A stretch of 64,000 nucleotides of DNA from positions 661,001 through 725,000 of the forward strand of contig NZ_CP004393.1 of assembly GCF_000819565.1 (NCBI RefSeq). Reading direction: 5' to 3'. The DNA comes from Celeribacter indicus. Lineage in GTDB: Bacteria; Pseudomonadota; Alphaproteobacteria; Rhodobacterales; Rhodobacteraceae. How positions within the stretch are numbered: position 1 is the stretch's first letter; every line of letters starts with the position of its first letter. Below the pieces are notes generated by a model. It was not told the origin of the DNA, did not search any database, and saw nothing but the letters and a program-made list of their open reading frames with translations. The position numbers were made by a program, and so were the translations under genes. This document shows positions 28,562-37,382 of this stretch, one piece after another.

Positions 28562-28577
28562 CGTCTCTCTCGCCTCC

Positions 28578-30413
28578 TCAGGCGTCCTTCTTCCTGAGCC
28601 GCAGCGAGCGCAGGATGTTGCCGAACACGTCCGGCTTGTGCCCGTGGCTGCGCATGATGAGATACTGCTGGATGAAGGTGATTGTGTTGTTGCAGATCCA
28701 GTAGAGCACGAGGCCCGAGGCGAAATTGCCGAGCATGAACATGAACACCCAGGGCATCCAGGCCATGATCATCGCCTGGCTCGCATCCGTCGGCGCCGGG
28801 TTCAGCTTCTGTTGCAGCCACATCGAGATGCCGAGCAGGATCGGCAGCACGCCGAGGGAGACGAAGGCGAGCGCGGAGCCGGGTTCCGGCGGCGCGAAGG
28901 GCAGCAGGCCGAAGAGGTTGAGGATCGAGCTCGGGTCGGGGGCCGAAAGGTCGCGGATCCAGCCGATCCACGGCGCGTGCCGCAGTTCGATCGTGACGAA
29001 GATCACCTTGTAGAGCGAGAAGAAGACGGGGATCTGCAAGAGAAGCGGCAGGCAGCCCGAGGCCGGGTTTACCTTGTTCTTCTTGTAGAGTTCCATCATG
29101 CCGCGCTGCATCTTCTCGCGGTCGCCGCCAGCCTGTTCCTTGAGCTTCTCCATTTCCGGCTGAAGCTCCTTCATCCGCGCCATGGAGACGTAGGATTTGT
29201 AGGCGAGCGGCAACATGACGCCCTTGATGATCAGCGTCAGGATGAGGATCGACCAGCCCATGTTGCCGATGAGCCCGTGCAGGGCGTGCAGGATGCGGAA
29301 GATCGGCTTGGTGAAGAACCAGAACCAGCCCCAGTCGATCGAATCGACGAAGCGTTCGAAGCCCATGTCGTCCTGGTAGTGCTTGATCGTTTCCCATTCC
29401 TTCGCCCCGGCGAAGAGGTAGGAGGTGGTCTCCGCGGTTGCGCCGGGGGCGACCTCCTGCGTGGGCATGCGGGTCTCGACCTGGTAGATTTCGGCTCCGG
29501 CGACGTATTTCGCCACGGAGGCGAAGGACTGCCCCGGCATCGGCACGAGCGTGGTCATCCAGTTCTTGTCGGTGAAGCCGGTCCAGCCGTTCGCCTCGAC
29601 CTGGATCACGGAGGCATTGCCGCCCTCGCGCGCATCCGCGCCGAAATCTTCGAAATCCTTGTAATCCTCTTCGTCGAGCTCCTTGTCGGAGAGGCGGACG
29701 AGACCCTCGTGGAGCACGAAATACCGGGAGGTCTCCGGCATTCCGTGGCGCGCGACGATGCCATAGGCGGCGAGCCGCGCGGCGGCGTCGCCGGTGTTCT
29801 CGACCGATTGCGCGACGGTGAAGAGATAGTTGTCGTCGACCGAGATCGTGCGGCGGAAGACGAGGCCCGCGCCATTGTCCCACATGAGCGTCACCGGGCT
29901 GTCCGGCGTCAGCGTCTCGCCGCTTTCCACCGTCCAGAGCGTGTTCGCGCCGGGAACCTGATCGGCCTCGAGCGTGCCGCCGGGGGCCCAGCCGTAAACG
30001 GCGTAATAGGGCGCTTCGGAGCCGACGGGGGCCAGCAGGGTGACGATTTCGTCGCCATCGAGCGAGACCTTGTAATCCTTGAGCGACAGGTCGTCGATCC
30101 GGCCGCCGACGAGGGAGATCGACCCGGTCACACTCGGGGTCTCGACATCGACGCGCGGTGCGTCGGAGACCTGGTCGGCGGTCTGCGCATCGACGCCCGT
30201 CGCCTCGTTCGGCGTGTCGACGGCGGGCGGGGCGAGGGCGACGCCCTGACCGTCCTGCGCCGTCCCGGCCTCGCTCCCCGTCGTCTCGGTCACCGCGACC
30301 GGCGTGTCGTTCTGCGGCGCCGGTTCCGGTGCCGGGAAGAAGATCTGCCATCCGAGGAGCACGATGCCGCTGAGGACAACGGCGAGGATCAGGTTCTTGT
30401 TTTGATCGTCCAT
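28578..30413 (-). CDS. yidC: Membrane protein insertase YidC
   Basis: YidC inserts and folds inner-membrane proteins, alone or with Sec. The 611-residue protein has an N-terminal anchor (LILAVVLSGIVLLGWQIFF, residues about 7-25), a low-complexity linker, the periplasmic beta domain (to about 350) and five C-terminal helices with the insertase groove, including MGWSILILTLIIKGVMLPLA (split: MGWSILILTL / IIKGVMLPLA) and the coiled region KELQPEMEKLKEQAGGDREK. It is upstream of engB in the same operon. Confidence 0.97.
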   Translation of the reverse strand: MDDQNKNLILAVVLSGIVLLGWQIFFPAPEPAPQNDTPVAVTETTGSEAGTAQDGQGVALAPPAVDTPNEATGVDAQTADQVSDAPRVDVETPSVTGSISLVGGRIDDLSLKDYKVSLDGDEIVTLLAPVGSEAPYYAVYGWAPGGTLEADQVPGANTLWTVESGETLTPDSPVTLMWDNGAGLVFRRTISVDDNYLFTVAQSVENTGDAAARLAAYGIVARHGMPETSRYFVLHEGLVRLSDKELDEEDYKDFEDFGADAREGGNASVIQVEANGWTGFTDKNWMTTLVPMPGQSFASVAKYVAGAEIYQVETRMPTQEVAPGATAETTSYLFAGAKEWETIKHYQDDMGFERFVDSIDWGWFWFFTKPIFRILHALHGLIGNMGWSILILTLIIKGVMLPLAYKSYVSMARMKELQPEMEKLKEQAGGDREKMQRGMMELYKKNKVNPASGCLPLLLQIPVFFSLYKVIFVTIELRHAPWIGWIRDLSAPDPSSILNLFGLLPFAPPEPGSALAFVSLGVLPILLGISMWLQQKLNPAPTDASQAMIMAWMPWVFMFMLGNFASGLVLYWICNNTITFIQQYLIMRSHGHKPDVFGNILRSLRLRKKDA

Positions 30414-30519
30414 GAAGGCCGCCCGATTTTGTGGAAATCAATCTCGGGTGGTTCAACCCCTCCGGGGCGCGAAGGTCAAGCGGTTTTGGCCGATTCCCTC
30501 GGAAAATACGGGGAAGTGT

Positions 30520-32058
30520 TCAGCCCGCGTGCCGTCCGATCCGGGGTGTCTGAGACAATTTCCGCCTGTGCGCCTCCATCCAGTCGAGCGTCTTGTCGAA
30601 GGGCAGCGGGCGCGAGATGGAGAAGCCCTGCACATGGCCGCAGCCGAGTTGCGACAGCATCGCGTGTTCCCCGACCGTCTCCACGCCTTCCGCCACTGTT
30701 TGCAGGTCGAGCCGCTCCGCCATCGTCAGGATCGCGGCGAGCATGTTCTGCTGGTCGCGGTCAAGGTCGCAGCGCGTCACATAGGACCGGTCGATCTTGA
30801 TCCGGTCGACGGCGAAGCGGCGGATGTTGGAGAGGGAGGCATGTCCCGTGCCGTAATCGTCGAGTTCGATCCCGCATCCCAGCTCCCTCAGCGCGCGGAT
30901 ATTGCGGGTGACCATGTCGTCCTCGGCGGTGGAGATCACGCTTTCCAGGATCTCGATGGTAAGCCGCTCCGGGGAGAGCTCGAACCTGTCGAGTTCCCAG
31001 CGGATCTTGTCCACGAGCTTCGGGTTCGCGAGGTCTTCGGCGGAAAAATTCACCGAGATGCCGGGGACGCAAAGCCCCGCCTTGTCCCAGATCGTCAGGG
31101 CGGTCAGCGCGTGATAGAGGATCAGTTCTCCGAGCCGGTCGCGCAGGCCGAGATCGTCGAGGGCGAAGAGGAACTGCTCCGGGGAGAGGACGCCCCTCTC
31201 GGGATGCGTCCATCGCGCGAGGGCTTCCATGCCGCTCACCTCGCCGGTGTCGGTGGAGATCTGCGGCTGGAACCAGGGCACGATCTGTCCGTTTTCGAGC
31301 GCGTCTCCGGCCTCCGCGAGCACGGTGCCCGGATCGAGCGGACCGGTCCCGCGCGCGGCGGTGAAGGCGCGGATCGAGCCGGCCCCGTGGTGGCGGGCTT
31401 CGGCGAGGGCCGCCTCCGCGGCCTCGAGAAAGGCCTGTCCCGACATCGCGGGGGCGCGGGAGGGCAGGCAGAAGCCGACCGAACAGGTGACATGCACCTT
31501 CGAGGCGTCGACGGAATAGGGCGCGCCTAAAGCGGCCTGAAGCCGGGCGGCGAGCTGGATCAGGGTTTCCAGGTCGGTCCGGCGCATCGGCGCCGGGACG
31601 ATCGCGAAGCGGGCGGTGTCGATCCGGGCGATCAGGTCGGCCTCGCGCAGAACATCACGCAGCCGGCGGGCGGCGGTGCGCAGGACCGCGTCCGACGCGG
31701 TCTCCCCCAGCAGCGTGCGCGTGGCGCGAAATTCGTCGATCTCGATCACGAGACAGGCCGTGCTGCGCCCGCTCGCCTCCCGCGCCTCGAGCATCTGATC
31801 GAGCGCCCGCGGCACCGCCGGGCGCAACGCGAGGCCGGTGAGCCCGTCCGTCGCGGTCACCGATCCGCGCTCCCGCCGCGACAGCAGGATCCTCGCCGCC
31901 GCGAGCAGCGCGGGCAACCCGAGCGCGACGAGCAGAAGCGCCGCCTCTCCGCCGAACCAGTAGGCGCCCAGGCAGATCGCGGGCAGGAAGGTGAGGCTCT
32001 GCGGCCCGGTCAGCGCATCGCGCAGGCGCTGGAGCGTTTCGGCGATGTCACGTCGCAT
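30520..32058 (-). CDS. EAL-domain c-di-GMP phosphodiesterase with degenerate GGDEF
   Basis: The 512-residue protein has two membrane segments (about 22-58), a GGDEF-type domain (about 70-235) and an EAL domain (about 255-500). In the first domain the active-site GGDEF is replaced by DTARF (147-151), so cyclase activity should be absent. The EAL domain keeps E278 in MEALARW, the NFSAEDL asparagine, EILES, ELDDYGTGHASL and AEGVET, so hydrolysis of c-di-GMP is likely. It sits between ttcA and yidC, a place where it could tune surface or motility states; partner proteins are unknown. Confidence 0.9.
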   Translation of the reverse strand: MRRDIAETLQRLRDALTGPQSLTFLPAICLGAYWFGGEAALLLVALGLPALLAAARILLSRRERGSVTATDGLTGLALRPAVPRALDQMLEAREASGRSTACLVIEIDEFRATRTLLGETASDAVLRTAARRLRDVLREADLIARIDTARFAIVPAPMRRTDLETLIQLAARLQAALGAPYSVDASKVHVTCSVGFCLPSRAPAMSGQAFLEAAEAALAEARHHGAGSIRAFTAARGTGPLDPGTVLAEAGDALENGQIVPWFQPQISTDTGEVSGMEALARWTHPERGVLSPEQFLFALDDLGLRDRLGELILYHALTALTIWDKAGLCVPGISVNFSAEDLANPKLVDKIRWELDRFELSPERLTIEILESVISTAEDDMVTRNIRALRELGCGIELDDYGTGHASLSNIRRFAVDRIKIDRSYVTRCDLDRDQQNMLAAILTMAERLDLQTVAEGVETVGEHAMLSQLGCGHVQGFSISRPLPFDKTLDWMEAHRRKLSQTPRIGRHAG

Positions 32059-32136
32059 AGGTCCGTCCCGTCGTTCCGTGTGGCCCCTCGAGGCCCTCGT
32101 CTTCGGGAGCTTAAACGTCGGAAGGTGACCGCCGGA

Positions 32137-33018
32137 TTAACGCAGCTTCGGGATTTCCGTCGAATTGTCTGCATCGCCGTCCTCGCGGGAGGTGTTCCTG
32201 AGCGCGAGGCCGAGGAAGTCGAACAGGCCGGAATCGAGCATGTGCGAGGGCCGGACGTTGGTCAGCGCCTTGAACATCACCTGCCGCCGTCCGGGACTGT
32301 TCCTTTCCCATCCGTCGAGGATCTGCTTGACCTGCTGGCGCTGCAATCCGTCCTGAGAGCCGCAGAGGTCGCAGGGGATGATGGGATAGTTCATCGCGGT
32401 CGCGAATCGTTGGCAATCCTCCTCCGCCACATGCGCGAGTGGACGGTAGACAAAGAGGTCGCCCTCCTCGTTCACCAGTTTCGGCGGCATCGTCGCGAGA
32501 CGCCCGCCGTGAAAGAGGTTCATGAAGAAGGTCTCGAGAATGTCGTCGCGATGATGGCCGAGCACGACGGCCGAACAGCCTTCCTCGCGCGCGATGCGGT
32601 AGAGGTTGCCGCGCCGGAGCCGCGAGCAGAGCGCGCAGAAGGTCCGGCCCTGCGGCACCTTGTCCATCACGATGGAATAGGTGTCCTGGTACTCGATCCG
32701 GTGCGGCACCTGCATGCGCTCGAGGAAGTCGGGCAGCACCGTGGCGGGAAAACCCGGCTGGCCCTGGTCGAGATTGCAGGCGAGGAGCTCGACCGGCAGC
32801 ATGCCGCGCCATTTCAACTCGTGGAGCGCGGCCAGAAGCGTATAGCTGTCCTTGCCGCCGGACAGGCAGACGAGCCATTTCGCGCCGCGCTCCACCATCC
32901 CGTACTGTTCGATCGCCTCGCGCGTGTTGCGGATGATGCGCTTGCGCAGTTTCTTGAATTCGGTGGTGGAAGGCGCCCCGTGAAACAGCGGGTGGATGTC
33001 GTCGAGATCGTCAAGCAT
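32137..33018 (-). CDS. ttcA: tRNA 2-thiocytidine(32) synthetase TtcA
   Basis: TtcA thiolates C32 of some tRNAs using ATP and an iron-sulfur cluster. The 293-residue protein has the PP-loop SGGKDS (53-58) and two CxxC motifs (C128-C131, C216-C219) that hold the cluster. The start at 33018 gives the family N-terminus [19 protein letters not shown] and overlaps the yidD 3' end by 8 bases. Confidence 0.95.
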   Translation of the reverse strand: MLDDLDDIHPLFHGAPSTTEFKKLRKRIIRNTREAIEQYGMVERGAKWLVCLSGGKDSYTLLAALHELKWRGMLPVELLACNLDQGQPGFPATVLPDFLERMQVPHRIEYQDTYSIVMDKVPQGRTFCALCSRLRRGNLYRIAREEGCSAVVLGHHRDDILETFFMNLFHGGRLATMPPKLVNEEGDLFVYRPLAHVAEEDCQRFATAMNYPIIPCDLCGSQDGLQRQQVKQILDGWERNSPGRRQVMFKALTNVRPSHMLDSGLFDFLGLALRNTSREDGDADNSTEIPKLR

Positions 33019-33265
33019 TGGGCTCGTCCTCGGGTTTTCGGGTCGGGTCGGGAACCGGATCGTATCCCATTCCGCCCAGCGGGTGACAGCGGCCGATGCG
33101 CCGGATGGTGAGCCAGCCGCCCTTGAACGCCCCGTGCTTTTCGAGCGCCTCGAGCGCATAGGCGGAGCAGGTCGGCTGATAGCGGCAATTGTGGCCGACG
33201 AAGGGCGAGAACAGCCTGCGATAGGCGCGCACGGGCAGGGAGGCGAGAAAGGCGAGGGGAGTCAT
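33011..33265 (-). CDS. yidD: Membrane protein insertion efficiency factor YidD
   Basis: The 84-residue protein has the UPF0161 motif [20 protein letters not shown] (residues about 24-43) and [15 protein letters not shown]. YidD aids YidC-dependent insertion from the membrane face. It overlaps rnpA by 4 bases at its start and ttcA at its end. Its C-terminus is short and acidic. Confidence 0.95.
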   Translation of the reverse strand: MTPLAFLASLPVRAYRRLFSPFVGHNCRYQPTCSAYALEALEKHGAFKGGWLTIRRIGRCHPLGGMGYDPVPDPTRKPEDEPNA

Positions 33266-33705
33266 CGCGTCTCTCCGTGCACCTTCCGCAGCGCGTAGCG
33301 CAGATCCTCGAGCAGGAGCGTGAAGGGACGCGCCGCAGTGTCGTGCTTCTTGCCGATCAGCACATAGTCCCAGCCGTCGCGGCCGAGGCCGGGAAGGACG
33401 AGGCGCGCGGCCTCGCGCAGGCGCCGCTTGGCATGGTTGCGCCGGACCGCGTTGCCGACCTTTTTCGAACAGGTATAGCCGACGCGGATGCCCTGCGCCG
33501 GCTCCTCCGGCCCCCTCTTGCGGCCCTGGAGGAGGAAACCCGCCGTCCCCTGGCGCCGCGCGCGGGCGGCGCGCAGGAAATCGGCCCGCTTGCGCAGGGT
33601 CTCGAGGGAGCGCTTGCGGGCAGCGTCCGGACATGACAAAACCGCCGACTGCGACCCGCGGGCATCGGCGTGTGCCTTCTCCTCGGGTGCGTCCGGCGGT
33701 GTCAT
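33262..33705 (-). CDS. rnpA: Ribonuclease P protein component
   Basis: RnpA assists the RNase P ribozyme in maturing tRNA 5' ends. The 147-residue reading contains the RNR signature in [20 protein letters not shown] and [13 protein letters not shown]. The true start may be internal, since the first 35 residues are poorly conserved and the family domain begins near KRADFLRA. It lies 36 bases after rpmH. Confidence 0.92.
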   Translation of the reverse strand: MTPPDAPEEKAHADARGSQSAVLSCPDAARKRSLETLRKRADFLRAARARRQGTAGFLLQGRKRGPEEPAQGIRVGYTCSKKVGNAVRRNHAKRRLREAARLVLPGLGRDGWDYVLIGKKHDTAARPFTLLLEDLRYALRKVHGETR

Positions 33706-33741
33706 CGTCTTGGCCTGCGACAGGCGATCCCTGGACGCGGC

Positions 33742-33876
33742 TTACGCGGAGAGGGACTTGCGGCCGCGGGCGCGACGCGCGTTCAGAACCTTGCGGCCGG
33801 CTTTGGTCGCCATACGGGCACGGAAGCCGTGGCGGCGCTTGCGGACGAGGTTGCTCGGTTGATAGGTGCGTTTCAT
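33742..33876 (-). CDS. rpmH: 50S ribosomal protein L34
   Basis: The 44-residue L34 begins [20 protein letters not shown] and ends in a basic tail, both canonical. It is the first gene of the minus-strand block rpmH-rnpA-yidD-ttcA. The start at 33876 matches the family; longer readings are spurious. A good promoter lies about 105 bases upstream. Confidence 0.97.
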   Translation of the reverse strand: MKRTYQPSNLVRKRRHGFRARMATKAGRKVLNARRARGRKSLSA

Positions 33877-33981
33877 CGCGCCATCTCCATCGGTTGCGTT
33901 AGGGCCCAAATCCGCTCTGCCGGGGCCTCCTCGAGAGGCATGCCGAAAGGATTCGAAGGCGAATAATCGTTCGAAGCCCGT

Positions 33982-34010
33982 CCAATAGGGGCGTCGCGGG
34001 CGGTTGTCAA
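33982..34010 (-). promoter_or_regulatory. Promoter of the rpmH operon
   Basis: On the minus strand, TTGACA (34010-34005), a 17-base spacer and TATTGG (33987-33982) form a near-consensus promoter. It predicts a leader of about 100 bases before rpmH. Confidence 0.65.
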
Positions 34011-34423
34011 TTCGGAAGGGCCCACTTTCCGCAACAATTTCCGGTCCGGCAGGCGGACCTTTGCGTGGCGCCTCATCGGGATGGCGCCGCACCCGCGTCT
34101 GCTTTTTCCGTCGCAAGCTCTGGGCGCCTGCGCATTTCTTCCTATCCTATGGAAGGGGCGGCGCAGGGAGCAGGTATGAAGGGGATCGGCACGGACATCC
34201 GCCTGCGCAGCGCCGTCGCGACGGTCGCGCCTCAACCGCACGCTGTCCGGCGCGCGGGGAACTTGACTCCGGTGCGCTTAACAAACCTGCGGCGAATGCC
34301 TATTTTAGCGCTAAATTGTTTGAAAGCCCGCCGGTTAGGCGCATCATCATGCACCGGGACCGGCGGCTTCTGCCCCGAGCGGGCGAGTTGGCATGGCCGG
34401 CGCCCGCAAGACGAGAAGGACGA
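34011..34423. other. Intergenic region between rpmH promoter and histidine kinase
   Basis: These 413 bases carry no gene I can support. A TTGACT (34263-34268) lies in an AT-richer stretch (34260-34330) and may be part of the kinase promoter, but no good -10 box at proper spacing is visible. The kinase SD GAGAAGGA is at 34413-34420. Confidence 0.4.
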
Positions 34424-35860
34424 ATGGCGATCTCGCGTTTCCTCAATACGCTGACGGGACGATTCCTGATCCTCACGGTCATCTTCGTGATGGCCGCGGA
34501 GGTCATGATCTTCGTCCCCTCCGTCGCGCGCTATCGCGAGGATTTCCTGCTCTCGCGCCTCGAACGGGCGCAGATCGCCTCGCTCGCGCTTCTGGCCAAC
34601 GACAGCCTCGACATGGATCTCGAGGACGAGCTCCTGGCCAATGCCGGCGTCTATAACGTGGTGCTGCGCCGCAACGAGATCCGCCAGCTCGTCCTGTCCT
34701 CGCCCATTCCCGACCAGATCCACGCCACATACGACCTGCGCGACGCCACCGGATTCGAGCTCATGCGCGACGCGATGGTGACGCTGTTCGATCCGGAGGA
34801 GCGGGTGATCCGGGTGATCGGCGATCCGGTGAAGCAGGCGGGCCTGCTGATCGAGGTGACGTTGCCGACCGCGCCGCTGCGCGTGGCGATGATAGATTAC
34901 GGCGTGCGCATTCTCACGCTTTCCGCGGTGATCTCCTTTTTCACCGCCTTCCTGCTGTTCCTTGCCGTGCGCGAACTGCTGGTGCGTCCGATCCGTCGCG
35001 TGGTCGGGGCGATGACCTCCTATACGCAGGCGCCCGAGGACACGCGCCGCATCATCGAGCCCTCCGCCAAGGTGACCGAACTGCGCGAGGCCGAGCAGGC
35101 GCTCAAGACGATGGAGACGGAACTGACCTCCGCGCTGCGGCAGAAGGAGCGCCTGGCCCAGCTCGGGGGCGCGGTGGCGAAGGTGTCGCACGATCTGCGC
35201 AACATCCTCACCACGGCGCAACTCTTCACCGACCGGCTCGAGATGTCGAACGATCCCGCGGTCACCCGCGCCGCGCCGAAGCTCGTCAACTCGATCCAGC
35301 GGGCGGTCAACCTTTGCGAGACCACGCTCGCCTTCGGCAAGGCCGAGGAGCCCGCTCCGGTCCTGTCCGGTGTGCGCGTCGCCGAGCTCGTGGGCGAGGT
35401 GATCGAGGGCGAGCGTCTCTCCATCGACGATTTCGACCTGTCCTTTGCCGAAGACGTCCCGGCGACGATGGTGATCCGTGCCGATTTCGAACAGATGCAC
35501 CGTGTGCTTTCGAACCTCGTGCGCAACGCGCGCCAGGCGATCATGGCGACGGGCAAGCCCGGCGAGATTGCCGTCGCCGCCTATGAGGACGACGGGGAAT
35601 GGGTGCTGACGGTGACGGACACCGGACCGGGCCTGCCGCCCAAGGCGCGCGAGCACCTGTTCCAGCCCTTCCACGGCGGCACGCGCAAGGGGGGCTTCGG
35701 CCTCGGCCTTGCCATCGCCGCGGAACTGGTGCGCGGGCATGGCGGCCGCCTGCTGCTCGAGCGCAGCGACGAAACCGGCACCGCCTTCGCGATCCATCTG
35801 CCGAAAGGCTTCGCGATGACGCCGGCACCCGCGAGCGAACCGGCACAGGCGGCGGAGTAG
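34424..35860 (+). CDS. Orphan sensor histidine kinase
   Basis: The 478-residue protein has TM1 (about 12-32), a periplasmic sensor of about 125 residues, TM2 (about 162-182), a HAMP-like linker, a HisKA domain with the phosphorylated H256 in KVSHDLRN, and an HATPase domain with NLVRNARQAI (N box), TDTGPGLPP (G1) and GGFGLGLAIAAEL (G2). The start at 34424 is supported by its SD; upstream codons in frame are not needed. No response regulator is adjacent, so the partner lies elsewhere. The signal is unknown. Confidence 0.9.
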   Translation: MAISRFLNTLTGRFLILTVIFVMAAEVMIFVPSVARYREDFLLSRLERAQIASLALLANDSLDMDLEDELLANAGVYNVVLRRNEIRQLVLSSPIPDQIHATYDLRDATGFELMRDAMVTLFDPEERVIRVIGDPVKQAGLLIEVTLPTAPLRVAMIDYGVRILTLSAVISFFTAFLLFLAVRELLVRPIRRVVGAMTSYTQAPEDTRRIIEPSAKVTELREAEQALKTMETELTSALRQKERLAQLGGAVAKVSHDLRNILTTAQLFTDRLEMSNDPAVTRAAPKLVNSIQRAVNLCETTLAFGKAEEPAPVLSGVRVAELVGEVIEGERLSIDDFDLSFAEDVPATMVIRADFEQMHRVLSNLVRNARQAIMATGKPGEIAVAAYEDDGEWVLTVTDTGPGLPPKAREHLFQPFHGGTRKGGFGLGLAIAAELVRGHGGRLLLERSDETGTAFAIHLPKGFAMTPAPASEPAQAAE

Positions 35861-35934
35861 AGGGTTTTTTCCCGCAAAATGGATTTCGCCCCTTGCGCCC
35901 CCTTCCGACTCTCGGTAAATCGCCCCTACCCCGC

Positions 35935-36011
35935 GCGCTGGTAGCTCAGTTGGATAGAGTACTTGACTACGAATCAAGGGGTCGGGGGTTCGAATCCTCC
36001 CCAGCGCGCCA
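35935..36011 (+). tRNA. tRNA-Arg (anticodon ACG)
   Basis: The acceptor GCGCTGG (35935-35941) pairs with CCAGCGC (36001-36007); discriminator G and an encoded CCA end the gene at 36011. The anticodon stem CTTGA/TCAAG encloses the loop CTACGAA with anticodon ACG at 35969-35971. The T arm GGGGG-TTCGAAT-CCTCC is intact. The A34 is expected to be converted to inosine by TadA so that CGU, CGC and CGA are read. Confidence 0.97.
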
Positions 36012-36479
36012 CTTCTCCAAAGTATATTGATTTTAAATAGAAAACTGCCGTTTTCTACACGTTGCGCGGCATTTTCTACGCTGTTCCTTATCTGTCCCCC
36101 GCTGTCATCCTTTTTCGATTGGTTTTCCGCGTGCAGCGCTCGACCTCTTCGAGGATCTGGCCAGTCCGCCTCGCGATCCGAGCGGAGAAATCTCCGCCGC
36201 TGCCCCGAGTTCGAACCTGACGACGGGATGGAGTTCAACCACAACATCCCTGTGCATCGCCTCCTGACTGCGGTGCGCGAGGCGCGGATCGAAGGTTCTT
36301 CAGGATCTCCCTCCCGAAACGGCTTCCCCCACGATCAACCGTGACCCACGACGCATGGCAGGTCCTGCGGGCCTTGCGGTTCCGGCCCGACGGACATACG
36401 CGGGGACGATAGGCTTTGACCCCTGCCGGGCAGACCCGCTAGTGCTTGGGGCGACCGGTCAGTTCAGGATGTCCAGAGA
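36012..36479. other. Gene-free region behind tRNA-Arg, start of the polysaccharide island
   Basis: No gene is supported in these 468 bases. The first 50 are AT-rich and hold a short direct repeat (CGTTTTCTAC at about 36051 and CATTTTCTAC at about 36071). An open frame at 36027-36344 gives a peptide of no recognisable family. TTGACC at 36416-36421 with a weak -10 (CTAGTG, 36439) might drive the pyruvyltransferase gene. No second copy of the tRNA 3' end was noticed. Confidence 0.45.
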
Positions 36480-37355
36480 ATGCCCATTGCCTATCCCTCT
36501 CGCGCCTGCCGGATCCGGCAGAAATTCGGTTTCCAGGCCTCCCGGAACCTTTACTGGTCCTGCCGGGACGAGATGAATTTCGGCGATTGGGCGGGGCCGC
36601 TCCTGTTCGAGGAGATGAGCGGACGGCAAGCGATCTTTTGTATGCCCAGACGGCTCGTGAGAGGTTACGTCACCTTCACCGTCGGAAGCATATTGCACTG
36701 GATCACCGTGCCGGACCGGGTCGATGTCTGGGGCAGCGGGATCATCAGCGCCGATACGCGTTTCGAACGACCGCGACACACACATGCCGTGCGGGGACCG
36801 CGCACGCGCGCGCGCATGCTGGAACTGGGCTATGACTGCCCCGAAACCTATGGCGATCCGGCCCTGCTCCTGCCGCTGCTGTTTCCGGTGGACGGGCAAA
36901 AGACCTGCGAACTGGGGATCGTGCCGCATTTCGTCGATTTCGACATTGCCCGCACTCTCTTTGCCGGGCGGAGCGACGTGAAGCTCATAAATGTGCGCGC
37001 CTCTCCGGTCGAGGTGGCACGGGAGATCGCCTCCTGCCGGCGGATCGCCTCCAGTTCCCTGCATGGCATCATAGTCGCGCATGCCTATGGGGTGCCGGCG
37101 ATGCGCCTCGTGTTCTCCGAGCGGATCAAGGGCGATGGCGTGAAATTCGCGGACTATGCCGAGGCTTTTTCCGCAACCGCCGACCTGCCCATGCTGGCCG
37201 TGCCGGAGGGGCCGCCGGAGGCGCTGTTCTTCGAGCGCATGATGGACGGCGGCTGGCTTCCGCAGGCGGGGCCGCTTCAGGAAAAGCTCATCGAAAGCTG
37301 TCCCTTTGCGCGCGACGACCTGCGCCGGTCGCTGTTGGACCGGCTGGCCGGATAG
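36480..37355 (+). CDS. Polysaccharide pyruvyltransferase family protein
   Basis: The 291-residue protein fits the WcaK/CsaB-like family that adds pyruvate ketals to sugars from phosphoenolpyruvate. Seen are the early NFGDWAGPLL, VWGSGII, the RGPRTRARML loop, GDPALLLPLLFP, GIVPHFVD and the late SSSLHGIIVAHAYGVPA. Pyruvyl groups add charge to exopolysaccharides and can serve as attachment sites. It is the first gene of the island and is convergent with the next glycosyltransferase (27-base gap). The SD is weak. Confidence 0.85.
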   Translation: MPIAYPSRACRIRQKFGFQASRNLYWSCRDEMNFGDWAGPLLFEEMSGRQAIFCMPRRLVRGYVTFTVGSILHWITVPDRVDVWGSGIISADTRFERPRHTHAVRGPRTRARMLELGYDCPETYGDPALLLPLLFPVDGQKTCELGIVPHFVDFDIARTLFAGRSDVKLINVRASPVEVAREIASCRRIASSSLHGIIVAHAYGVPAMRLVFSERIKGDGVKFADYAEAFSATADLPMLAVPEGPPEALFFERMMDGGWLPQAGPLQEKLIESCPFARDDLRRSLLDRLAG

Positions 37356-37382
37356 CCCCCGGACGGCCGCCCCGCGGAGATG

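Noticed and set aside
34176..34423. Small plus-strand ORF between rpmH and the histidine kinase (MKGIGTDIRL...)
   Set aside because: Composition is Arg/Ala-rich without a family match, and it overlaps the kinase start in another frame.
36027..36344. Open frame of 105 codons behind tRNA-Arg as an integrase or transposase fragment
   Set aside because: The translation matches no family I recognise and has no Shine-Dalgarno site.
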